Part shown: positions 50,084 through 62,000 of the stretch, piece after piece | Layout: the number at the start of each line of letters is the position of its first letter | How positions within the stretch are numbered: position 1 is the stretch's first letter | Source: Caprimulgus europaeus | Lineage: Eukaryota > Chordata > Aves > Caprimulgiformes > Caprimulgidae | Reading direction: 5' to 3' | Assembly: GCA_907165065.1 (NCBI GenBank) | Contig: OU015532.1 | Span: 40,712,839 to 40,776,838 of the forward strand | DNA: 64,000 nt | The notes under the pieces: model-generated | The model's database searches: none | What the model saw: the letters and a program-made list of their open reading frames with translations, nothing else | What the model was told of the DNA's origin: nothing | Made by a program: the position numbers and the translations under genes

Positions 50084-53000
50084 GAAGTTTCATGAAGTTG
50101 CATATGAATTTGCTTGGGGCCTAGCAGATATTTGAAAATAGAAGTAAAAAAATCAGAAGAGCCAGAATACTTTAGTCCAGTACTATTGAAATTGAATATT
50201 TTGGCTTTTGTTACCAAATAGAACAGTGGTTCAAAATTTACTTTTTTTTTTGGAATTGACTTAAATGGAGATAGAAAAGTTAACTGTAAATCCAGAATGG
50301 TTTCCTTTGGGTCTAATGCAATATTTAGAACTCCTCTGAGGTTAATCTTTTTTCCCTTGACTGGACAAAAGAAATAATAAAAAACCAGTGCTGTACTAAT
50401 TATGCATATTTTTGTTAACACAGTGAGCCAAACTGATTGCTATGTAAAGCTGTGGCTGCCAACAGCTTCGTGTCGGGAAGCCCAGACAAGAGCTGTACGC
50501 AACTGCAGAAACCCTGTCTGGAATGAAACCTTCCACTTCATGATACAGAGGGAAGTGAAGGTAGGATCCTCACCTGTGACAGTGAGCAGAAGCTTTCTAA
50601 AGGGGACATCTTTGCCTGCTGCATGCAGACTCTTTCTGAGAGCCTTGAGATTCACATGGACCCTCAAACTCAGTTATGCTGAGAAATAAGATGGTAATGG
50701 AAAGATACAGAAAGTGTCAGAGATGGCATGAGAGATTCTGTTTCCCACTAGTAAGTAAATATGGAAGCCTTGGTATGAATTCTCTGGTGCCCTGACTGGT
50801 CCCTGTCATCTTCCAAGCACTAGAACCTCATGAAATGTGTGGGACATTTTATAAACTCTTTAGAGAATTCGCTATATTTTCTTATACGCAAATGTGAAGG
50901 CATTTCTGCTGTATGTTGCCATGAGCTTCTACTACCTGCTTTACACCATAACACTGGTGTCGTTTGTAAATTATAAGAAGTAACATAACTTAATGCTGTT
51001 TAAAAAAAAAATTATCTTTTAATACCAACCATTCCATCATTAAACAGGCATATTTTCAAATGCCTAATAGGCTAAAGCAAAGCAAACCTTATGTGTGACT
51101 TACAGACTTGGAATAGAACCATGCCTATCCCATGCTTTGAATGAGTGTAAGCTCAGAGGGTTATGGGTCATCTGGAATAAAGTTGAGTGCTTCTTTCTTT
51201 CCCAGAGCAGTTGTAAAAAAAACAAACAAAAAAAACCCCCAAAACCCCAACAAACCCTGTTAAAATGTTTGTACAGTTGGCAGAAATAGATTAGCAGTCA
51301 GAGTGAGAGTGATACAAGGTCTCAGAGTGAGACATGGGGTTAGCTTCCTATGGCGCTGCATCTTCTGACACTGCTTTGGGTAGTCTGAGCCCTGAGGAAT
51401 TGCAAGGGGAATCACCACAATTTAAATCTTGTTAAAGTGCTTCACCTTCCACTTGCAAAGGGCTAAAAATTCTCAAGACAGTAATTTTGAATCCACAAAG
51501 GATCTGATGAACAGCGTGTGTAATCTCTACCCAGCACATATTAGCATCATGCGTGACACTTATGCTGCCTTTCTTTTGAGCTCTTGTTCATTACCAAATC
51601 TGATGATTTAACTCTTCTAGGGTTAGTCCCTGACTAACTTCTAGGGTTAGTTCTCTGCCTCTCTCCTCAGAACATCCTGGAGCTGACAGTCTGCGATGAG
51701 GATACTTTCACACCAGATGACCAGCTTTTGACTGTTTGCTTTGATGTAGCTAAAATCCACCCTGGAGAAAAAATTCACCTGAATTTTGAGTTAAATGCAG
51801 AGGTGAGAAATGAGGAGACAAGTGAAATCAAGTGGATAGATAAAATAATATTCTCGATTGGAATTTTGTTACAAGTTACTACCTGTATTAAACATTAGAG
51901 TTGTTCTTGCACACAAGGACTTGTTTATAACGACCTCATTAAAGCAGAAAGTTAAATGCTCAGAGTTTAGGAGGGGCCAGAATCTCTGATTGCAATTAGA
52001 TGCAAAATGGCTTTCCTATTCTGAATTTTTTGGTATTTCAGAAGTATCTTTTGAGAAAAACAGAGAGAGCAAAAGTAAAAATGAAGAAGCTGATGGTTAG
52101 AGATCTAGTCGCTGTTGTAGGAGACTGACAGAGCAGGGATGGGAACAAACATGGCCCCATTTCTGGGCGGCTGCACTGACCCTTTGGCCGGTAGCTCACA
52201 AGGGTACCTCCCCTCAGCTTCACCAGCGATTCTGTCCTGTGCTTTCCAGCAATATGGAAATACCTGGGTTTTTTTGTCCTCCCTTCTTCTGATAAACAAC
52301 TTTTTTTTTTTTTTTTTTAAATTCTCAGCAAGTCTGTTTATGATCTCTTGTTACAAGATGACAAATTTCTTTTAGAGGGGCTGAGCCAGCACAGTATGGA
52401 TAGGGCTTGATGAATGAAAATCACTTCAGTATTTCATTCTTTTCTCCTAGGTCTATGTGTTACCCAGGAGTTTTATTTGCTGCTTGTATCTCAAATAATA
52501 CTGTGTTTTGTTGTATTAAAGAGAGGATAAAGAATGTTGTATGAAAGTTTGTTGGGTGCAGTTGCTGAGAGGTGACAGGTGGAGAAATCACACCCATCTT
52601 TGAAGAGGGGGAAATATGCTCTCAGATTACTTTCGGCAAAATAGAACATCATCTCTGCTTGGAGGCTGTGTAGTAACGAGGGGCTTGTTCACAGTGGCAA
52701 GGGTTTGAGTTTACAGTTCCTGGGAATGGTGTGTGCTCTGGTTATTTCTAAACCACTGTGTCAGACAGGCTGTCTGGAAAACACTCTTGCCTTTTTAAAT
52801 TTAAATTAATTTTTCATTACTTTTTAAAAGTAATTAAATTACTTTTGCTTTTGGAGAGTGTTTGTTAACTGCTTTTCTAGAAAGCCAGTCCTTACGAAGT
52901 ATTTCAATATCCTTGCTCCAGCTGGCTGCAACCTTTCTTAGAATAAGTCTCCTGTGACAAAGATCACTTGAGCTGTGATTCAAGACATGAGTTTGCTCTG

Positions 53001-56000
53001 AGGCATGTGCAGAGTTGGCTTAACCCATTGGCTTAGCAAAGTGGAAGTTGGGGAGATAAGACGAGGTGAGGTCCGCATCTCAGGAACACCTTGGTCAAGC
53101 CATCCTTATTTGGACCATGACTCCTACTCAGGTGCCCATGAGGCATCATAGGTTATGGTCTGTACATGGATTTTAAGAACACTTAGGGTTATTGTTTTTA
53201 AAAAAACTGACTTAGTAATGGAACATGTTGAGAAACCTTAACAACAGGCAGTACTGCCACCTCTGCCCATAATGAATTCTTTCATCTACCAAGGTATCTC
53301 AAAAGGAGGGCTGAGGAGGCTGGATGGGTAACGTCAGAGCATCAGGGTTACTTCCTGCTGTGCCTCTTGCTCACTGTGTGGTTTTTCAATTGCTTTGCTC
53401 CAGGTTTTTAACCCCCAAAAATGTGAATGGGACTTAACAGAAATATAATTTGTGTGAGTGTGTGTACAACAGCATAAAGATGGGAACACAAGTCAGGCAC
53501 AATTAGGCAGATGTTATAAGCCAGGGTCTCCTGAACATTGTTTCTGCTGTTCTTTGGACAAAGTTGGAACAGATCGTCGGTGAGTTTGGGTTGTACAGGC
53601 TATTCACAATCTGATGCTTGATAAAGTCTCTCTTGCATCCTGGTAAGGTGACTGCTTTCTAAAATCCATCCCCCACTGTTCAGTTTCAAACTGTTGCAAC
53701 CACCCTAATTCTCATGAAATAGAGATTGTGGGAGAAATAAGCAAGAGCAGAACCACCTTCTGCTGGGTTACATGCCACAGATCCAGCTCTCAGACAAACC
53801 ACCTGAGATGTCTTATTTACTGACATGAAGTAGTCCTACCAGAATACTCACTTTTCACCTTTACTGTAGTGGTGATTTTACCTTGACAGCTACATTGTAA
53901 GACTTGGCACGGGTTTAACTTCACAAAGTTAAAGTATGCTGTGCAGCCAGACAGAAGGGATGTTTGTCAGTCAAGGTTAGTTCTTCTGAACATGAATGAA
54001 AAATTTTACCGCCACTTGGCAGAAAGAGATTTATATCTTCCACTAATTAGTGTTCTCCTCCCTGTGGGTAGGGATATAGAAGATCTCTCTGATATGTTTT
54101 TATGTGGTATTTCCTGGACTGGCTGTGTCCCATACAGACTGATCCAGCAAATGTTTGCAGTAAAGTAATATGGTTATTCATTCCTCCTTATGTTATTGAT
54201 GTGCTACTGTTTTCTTCTGTTGCTGTTCCCTGCTCTTACGCTCTTTCCCTTTTGTCACCTTTATTTGGCCCTTGTGAGCTCTTTCCCTCATTCTCCTTCA
54301 GAGCTTCAGTCTTCCCTCTTCTCTTTTCTTCCATTTATCCTGGAAATTTTCATTTTCCAAGTTGGTTTCTTCTCCCACTTTTTTTTTTTAATGTGTAATT
54401 ACTATACTGTGCAAATTCTTTTGTTTTAACCAAGACATACTCACCACCTGGGTCCATTTATTCTCTAGTACGTTCTTCTACATCATTCACCTGTTATACC
54501 TCCCTTCCTCAGCATTGATTGACTCATGTCTCATCCTACTAATAAATGAATAATGGGACCTTCACTCCCTATTTCATGATACTTACTCTCCTTTTCCCCT
54601 TCGGGGGACATTTGGTTTGTAAACAGTAGAGTAGCGGGGAGATACGAAATGAAAGGGTGGTCAAAGAAGGCTCCATCCATTTACATTATGACACAGAGGG
54701 TGTGGGAATAGCAAAATATTGCAAGGGAGGTTTATACAAATTCATCAGAGCTCTATCAAAAGAAAAAAAAAAATTTTGTACTTTTTCCTTAAATGAAAAA
54801 TGAACCTTATTTTCAGAAACAGGAAGAACTAGAAGTGGAATTTCTCCTGGAAAACATGTGAGTAAAGCCTAAATGTTCCAGAATTTGTCATCAGAAAACT
54901 TCACATTTTGGAGAGTGGCAATGCAGCATTGGGGAAGTAGTTCCATGTACCCGTGCTCAGACATCCCATCTCAGCATCTTCCCCATGGTTGCTTTTCTCT
55001 CCTGAATCTGGTGAAATCCCTCCTTGAATGACAGTCTGACTTACTATTTATAGCTAAGGGTGGGTGTTTATTTTTTAATTCAGCCTCAGAAGAAATGATG
55101 CTGATCAGGGGAGGTAAGAAAGAGGGATTGTCGCTGGGAGCTATGGGACTGTGACCTGGCAGCGAGCATGAGATGGAGATGAAAGACAGAAGTGCTGATG
55201 ACACTGGGCAGCTAGAAAAACTGAGTTCAGAGAACTATTTGCATTTAAAAGATTATTGCCCCAATGCCCACCTTTAAATAAATTTTTTCATTTTTGCTTT
55301 TCAGTCCAGGTGTATCTGAAAACATCATTACTAATGGCGTACTAGTGGTAACTGTTTTATTTTTTTTTTTATGTTTATGTTCTTGTGATAGAGCAAAACT
55401 GAAGGATGTGGTTAGAAGAACTATACCTTTAGGTGTAATCTTTACACTTTTTCAGATGAGGCAAAGTATGGGTGTAATGTTTTTAATTTGGTCATGCTTG
55501 TAGTGCATTCTATGTTGGGAGAGGCTTGGACCAGCACTCTGCCACAATGCCAGTGAGCTACTCACTGATGAAATGACAGTAAACAAGGAAACTTGGGAAG
55601 TGAGGGAATCCAGTGTCACTGCAGAGTTCATTACTGAATGTCTATCTTGGAGCTGAAGGCTATTTTCACACTATGTCCAAAGCACTGTATGATGCTCCTG
55701 TGCTGCTGCTTCCTCCTATGCAAAACTCTTGGGAAGTTTCAGCTTCAGGCCCATCTGTTCAGTTGTTCTGCAGAGCTTGCAGGTGTCCTTCGGCTCACTG
55801 TTCTGTACGTAAAAGTCAAAGCATGGTTTAGATGGGGAGTAAAATTCCTTGTTAACTGAGGATTTATTTATATTTAAATGTAATGGGACAGATCTCCAGC
55901 TACCTTAGCTCCCTTGACCACAGTATTACTTGCATGATTTATATAAGGTGAGAATCAGCCTCTACAGTTTCTTCATGTTCACAGGACATCATGGCCAAGC

Positions 56001-59000
56001 TTGATGTCTCTACAGGACCCCTAGATCCTCAGTGGGGATCCTGAACTGTTTCTGTGACCGGTGATTTTATTGCTTATCTCTTCCAGTCTCGTGAAGTTTC
56101 CTGTTTGGAAGTACAGGTGGATGAAACAAAACTGAAGAGGCCTTACACAAGTGAGGTTATTGATTTAAATAATTTGCCACTGTTTTTTGTGCTATGGAAG
56201 ATGCAGCTGAATCTAGATAAATATTTGATCTGTTTTAGTCTCTTCTGTTTGTGTCGGGGCTGCTTGGGGATTGAGACGTTTCCTGAATAACCTACTTGCC
56301 AGTAGTGTAAATCCTCTGCAGGTGGTGTGACTGTGTAGCTTAAGGGAAACTGTGGAGATGGCTGAAGCTCAGAAACATCACTGCAATGTGATGGAGCAGA
56401 ATGCCTGTGATGAGAGCAAAAAGTAATAGAGAGGAGACACAACTCAGGAGTGGAAGGACTATTATGGTGGAAAACTGGGTGGTGTGAATGCTACTAATGG
56501 CATCCACTGGTCTAACACATGCTGCTTATTCATTCTGGCCCTTGTTCACACTGATTATAGGGGAGGAAGAACATTGTGGCCCAAATTGATATTGACTGTG
56601 CTAAGGCTGAAACTTGGGACATTTTTATTTTTCACGGCTACATGCAGTTAACATTTCCCTGCTGTTTACTTCTTGTTCCTAGGGAGAGGTTTCACATTCA
56701 CAATGAAAGGATCCTATGAAGAAACCCAGAATATTTGTATAGGTCCTCGCAGCAGACAGGGAGGCAGCGAAACCACCATGTTCCACTATGTCAAGCACAG
56801 TCAACCCAGACTGCACATGACGCTGCCAAAGGAGCATTTTTTCTATGATGTATGTTTTGCTTATGGACAGTGGTTACAGCTAAAGTAAATTTTGGGAGAA
56901 GCATGATGAATTAGTCTTTCTCTGGTAGATTTCTACCTATGAGTTGTAAAAAATTTCCTTCTTTATAACATTTTTTTTTTCCACCTTAATTCAGCATGGC
57001 TCAGCTAGGAGGGAGATGGATGTAAGTAGTCCCCTGGCTGTGCCTCTTCATTCTCTGGACTTGGGAAAGAAAGAGACAGTGATGAGAGTGAGTAACCTTT
57101 GATAATGTTTGGAATTATTTCAACAACTGTAAGTGATATCTATGTGATAACTGGTCCTTTATTAATTTTGTTATTAAAAATGTACTAGCTTGAGTATATG
57201 TATGCTCAGCTCTGCATATGCTTGAAAATACAACTATTATTCAGGGAAAAAGTAGTATATTCAGAATTACTCATTGCTTTAAAAGTGTTGTAAAAGCAGG
57301 ATCCTAGTGATGATTGTGTGCAGCAGGCCTAAGAAGAGACCAAAGGTTTGTCACTAGACTGAGTATCTGAATCATTGCTGATACTGTAAAACTTGCTTTT
57401 GGAAACTTTCCATTCTGTGTAAAAAATATGTTTTTTTCATTCTTGATTCCCAGGGTGAATCTTTTCAAGTGTCTGTGAAGGAAGTACATGGGTAAATCTT
57501 CTTTATTTTCAATGATTACTTAGGATATCTCCTATCTTTCGATAGTATCATCTTTAGATGAAAGGATGAGCTGGGTCTCTTTAGCTTGGAGAAGAGGAGA
57601 CTGAGGGGTGACCTCATTAATGTTCATAAATATGTAAAGGACGAATGTCAGGGGGATGGAGCCAGGCTCTTCACAGTGGTGTCCAATGGTAGGACAAGGG
57701 GCAATGGGTGTAAGCTGGAACACAGGAGGTTCCGCTTAAATTTGAGAAGGAACTTCTTTACTGTGAGAGTAACAGAGCACTGGAACAGGCTGCCCAGGGA
57801 GGTTGTGGAGTCTCCTTCTCTGGAGACATTCAAGCCCCGCCTGGATGCCTTCCTGTGTGATCTCATGTAGGTGTTCCTGCTCTGGCAGGAGGATTTGACT
57901 AGATGATCTTTTGAGGTCCCTTCCAATCCCTAACATTCTGTGGTTCTGTGATGCTACAGCTTAAACTAGCTCATTTCAAAACCAGGAATAAAGACTGTAA
58001 TTGGTTGAAGAAGACTAAAGCATGGGGAAGGGTTAATAAAATTATACATGCTTTTAAATTGGTTGGTTAGAGTTCAGCACAGAATAGGTGGTAGGTAGTC
58101 ATAGGATATAACCAATCACAACGTTTTTACTGATGTTGATGCTTCTTACTTTTGATACTTAAGAATCCCTCTTTCTTGTAGCTCTTATCTGTCTTGCAGT
58201 GATTTTCCAAAGGACAACATTACCTCCTACTGATTAGTTAACCACATTGCAAGCACTAGTTGCAGACTGGGATGATAAATCACAGGATTTTACTGAATAT
58301 TAATTAATTATTATTAATTAATTAATATTCAGTAAAATATTAATATTAATTAATTAATATTAATTTTGAGTCACAGAAGGGACAAAATAACATTTTGGCT
58401 GAACCCTGAAACAGTAGCCCTGTGAAAACAGAAGTTAAAGAATTAATGATGCACATGATGTTCATAACCATGTACAGATATGAAGGCATAGGAGACATCT
58501 GACTCAAGTATTTACAACACAAGTAGCGATAAGCTTTTGCCTAAAACATGTTAACGTTAAGTAACTGCTTAGGCCTACTCTGCTCTTCAGGAAGCACATA
58601 CATAGCAAGAGAACGTGAAGAGGTGTCCAAATTTCAGAGCTCAATGTGAAACAGCTTGAATTCATCTGTTTTTCCATCAGCAAACAGTTTAATTCATTTA
58701 ACTTCCTCGTGGTTGTGTGAAATAGTTCAGGTGATGATTCTGGTCTAAAATCTGCAGAGGAAGGCAGGAATAAGGGCCTGTGATATTCATATACCTGCTT
58801 TCATATGCATAGGGAGACCTTCTTGTGTGTGGAAGTAGCCTTTCTTTAAACTGGTTTATTATTGTTGCTGGTTTTGCTTGATGACTCAAGTAGTAGCTTT
58901 AGAAATGGCTTACAGGTAACATGTCTTGTTCTGTTCTTATGCTCTAGTTGCAAGAATTTAGATTTGCGGTTGGGGTTTGATCTATGCGCAGAGGAGAAGG

Positions 59001-62000
59001 ATTTCATCTGTAAAAGGAAGAAGGTTGTTGCTGCTGCTTTGAAAAATGTTCTTCAGCTAGATGAAGACCTGCAGGAGGATGAGGTATGTGGGACAGCATT
59101 TTGGGAACTTATTCTGTCCCATTTTGAATGAAGTGGTTGTGATGTACTTGCATGACTACCCATATAGCTCTTCCAAATCTTCTAGACTAATATGTATAGG
59201 CTAGATTGTCACTTGCACCTAAGACCATATCCAAGAATTTTTGGTACAAGGGACAGTCAGGAAGTCAGTTATATCTCCTTTATTCTCTGCAAACCTCCAT
59301 CCTCACTCAGGAACACCCAAAGCATATATTTGTTGAGATGAACATACGTATAACCAAGCACAATGAAAGTTGGTTGCTTGGACTGAGACCATTTCTCCTT
59401 AGTTTAGCATCTCTCCACTTCTCCGCTGCTACACTGGTGCAGCAGCATCTGTCTTGTGTGTTTTTCAGTGTGTTACCTCTTGCTTTCTCCTCTCCTGGGG
59501 ATCCCTAGACTCAGAGGTAGCTGCTCTGTGATTGGAGGACAGTAATCTGTTATGGGGCTGTGGTGCTTGAAGCCAGAGTTAGAGAGACTCTTCTGCAACT
59601 GAAAGAATGTACCTATATGGGATTCCCTCTACTGCTCTGTTTGGCTCCTAGCACACCCATCCCTTGATGCTGTGTGCAGGACAGCATTTTCAACCAAGTC
59701 AAAGTGCTCATGGACTTAAATAACAAGCAGAATAGGACTTGTTATTATTAAATGGCAATAAAGAGTTACTGAGTCACATTAATTTAAAAAAACCCAACAA
59801 AACCCAAAACCCCTAAAGTAGATGGTAAAACACAATGAAGACAAGATTAAAGGTAATAGCAAGATATGTTCCTAAAATGTCTCAGTTTTTGTTAAGGGCT
59901 ACATATGGGACAAAGGGAGGATGGCTGACAGAATTACTGTACCCCTGAGGAAAGTAAGACCAAATTGCTTACAGCTGGGACGTAATCTGGATAACAAAGA
60001 GGATGTTTAAATAAATCTATAAAGCTTGAAACCATCTACCTGGAGAGTATAAAATGTTATATAAAACATTTATATTTATATAAGACAGTTTATATTTATC
60101 AAATATCAACTTAAAGGAAGTAAAAATTATGCAGGCAGCTTTTGCTCTGCTCTTCTGACCTCTGTTTTACTCAGGGTTTTAAAATGTGTTTTAAGGGAAA
60201 GATGTGAGGGGAAAATGAAGATGCCAAAAAGACAAATCTGAAAAGAGATCATGGCATTGAGAGCCATGCTTACAGCTTCTGACTTACCAAAGCATCACCA
60301 ATCAGGAAGATGCTTTGAGCATACACTAAGTCCCACCAAAGTTTACACAACTCAACACCCACCTAAGTGCTGCTGTAAAGAGGGTGAATTGAGTCCAAAT
60401 TTCCTGAATAGGAGTGTTGCTGTTACTTTTCCTACATGTCCATGACTTCTCTGTTTCATCTGGTAATGAACGACCCTGTGCCTTTATGTGTTGAGCAGGT
60501 GCCAGTGGTGGCAGTCGTGACTGCAGCAGGAGGTGTGCGGTCCATGACGGCTATGTTTGGCAGTCTTCTGGCTCTCCAGGAGTTAGGTGTTTTGGACTGT
60601 GTCTCATACATCAGTGGTTTATCTGCCACAACATGGTAAGGAGAGTTGGGCTTTTGCTTGCTGTTTGTGTTAGCAGAGTGATAGCCTGGTGAAGCATGTT
60701 GCCTTGCTGAGATTTTACTCAGCGTTATGCTGGGACTTGGCTTCTGGTGCTCACCCATTTCATGGGACTGCTTGGTGGTGTAGCCCTTATTTTTTTCAGC
60801 TACAGGAAACATTGAATGAGAACTACTGTATTTCTATAATTGTACTGAAGTGTTTACAGGAACTAAAAGAAAAGAGCATAAGTCAAGCCAGGATGGCTCG
60901 CCTGTATCTCCCTGCAGTTCAGTGTAGGTGACAAACCTACTCGCAGCTGTTCTGTGGCTCAAACACATGCCTTTCTGCCATGTCCTATGTTATGAGTTCT
61001 TCTAGGGGCTGGGATTGTTTCTGTCATAAACTCCATGCCTGGTGAAGAGAATGGATGGGAAATGTAGTTATTTTTTGGCTCATCTCCATTTCTCATTTCC
61101 CAGTTACCTGGCAGAAAAAATTACTGTGATAGCGGTGGGGAGGTAGAGGTGTCTCAGTGTTTCACTTTGAATTAAAACTGGTTGTTTATGGTTATCAATA
61201 AGAGACTGAATAGGGCCTGGTAGGCCAAAAAAGCTGTCATATCCTTGGAAATGTAAGAAATGGGGATTGCTTCCTGGGGGAGAGGTAAACCTTTTGATTG
61301 CCAGTGCAGACTAGTCAGATGTTAATTGTGACTCAAAGAAGATGCTGCAGATGTGCAAGAGAAGCACTGCAGCTGGAGTCCTGGGGACTTGAATCTCTGC
61401 AAGGACACAGACCCGATCCCCAAGCATGCTTGAGAGCAATGAAGAAATGCAGAGAGTGAGAGCAAAATAGGGAAATATTGTTTTCACTTTCTATGTGTAT
61501 CTCTTGGGTTATCTAGTTGCATGTAACACTTCACAAATCCTCTTGTAATATCTGTCTGGCTCAACTCTTACACAACTCTGAAAAGGAGAACTTAAAAGAA
61601 AAGCCCTGAGAAACATGGGTTGTCATGCACACAAAGTTGAATTCCTTGCATGACTAGCAGGGGTCGAGAGATTTAAAATGTCTTCACTCTGAGGGGCTAC
61701 ACTAAAAAGAGACATGAGACAGAACTAGAACAATGAGGTGGGGGTGAGAAAGGGTGACCAGAATCTTCTCAAACTCTGGGAACTGAAATTTCGAGCGGAC
61801 TGGCCCTGTGTGTGCCAAGATTCTGAGGTGACCCGCCTGCTCCATGCCCAAGGAGGGAAGTTCTCGCACTTGTCCAGGGCAATGTTTGCTGCTAAACTCC
61901 TCCTTAATGTTCCACACAATGCCTGAAACAGCTGAGGGAGATTGCCTCAGACAGAAGCTGAGGCTTGAACCTGGATAGTCAAAGGGCAATTTTAGTAAAA

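Larger units (their letters stand above)
49508..51802 (+). other. PLA2G4E: PLA2G4E-like C2-domain exons
   Basis: Exons 49508-49580, 50424-50560 and 51671-51802 encode the C2 fold. Loop acids are present in KADLLSQTDCY and [10 protein letters not shown]. Loop 2 reads NCRNPVWNE, where PLA2G4F has [10 protein letters not shown], so that loop has lost acidic residues. Ca2+ binding is likely kept but may differ in strength (inference). Confidence 0.88.

Noticed and set aside
57586..57870. 94-codon plus-strand frame inside a PLA2G4E-like intron
   Set aside because: It is CR1 ORF2 C-terminal sequence followed by the CR1 3' tail, not a host exon.
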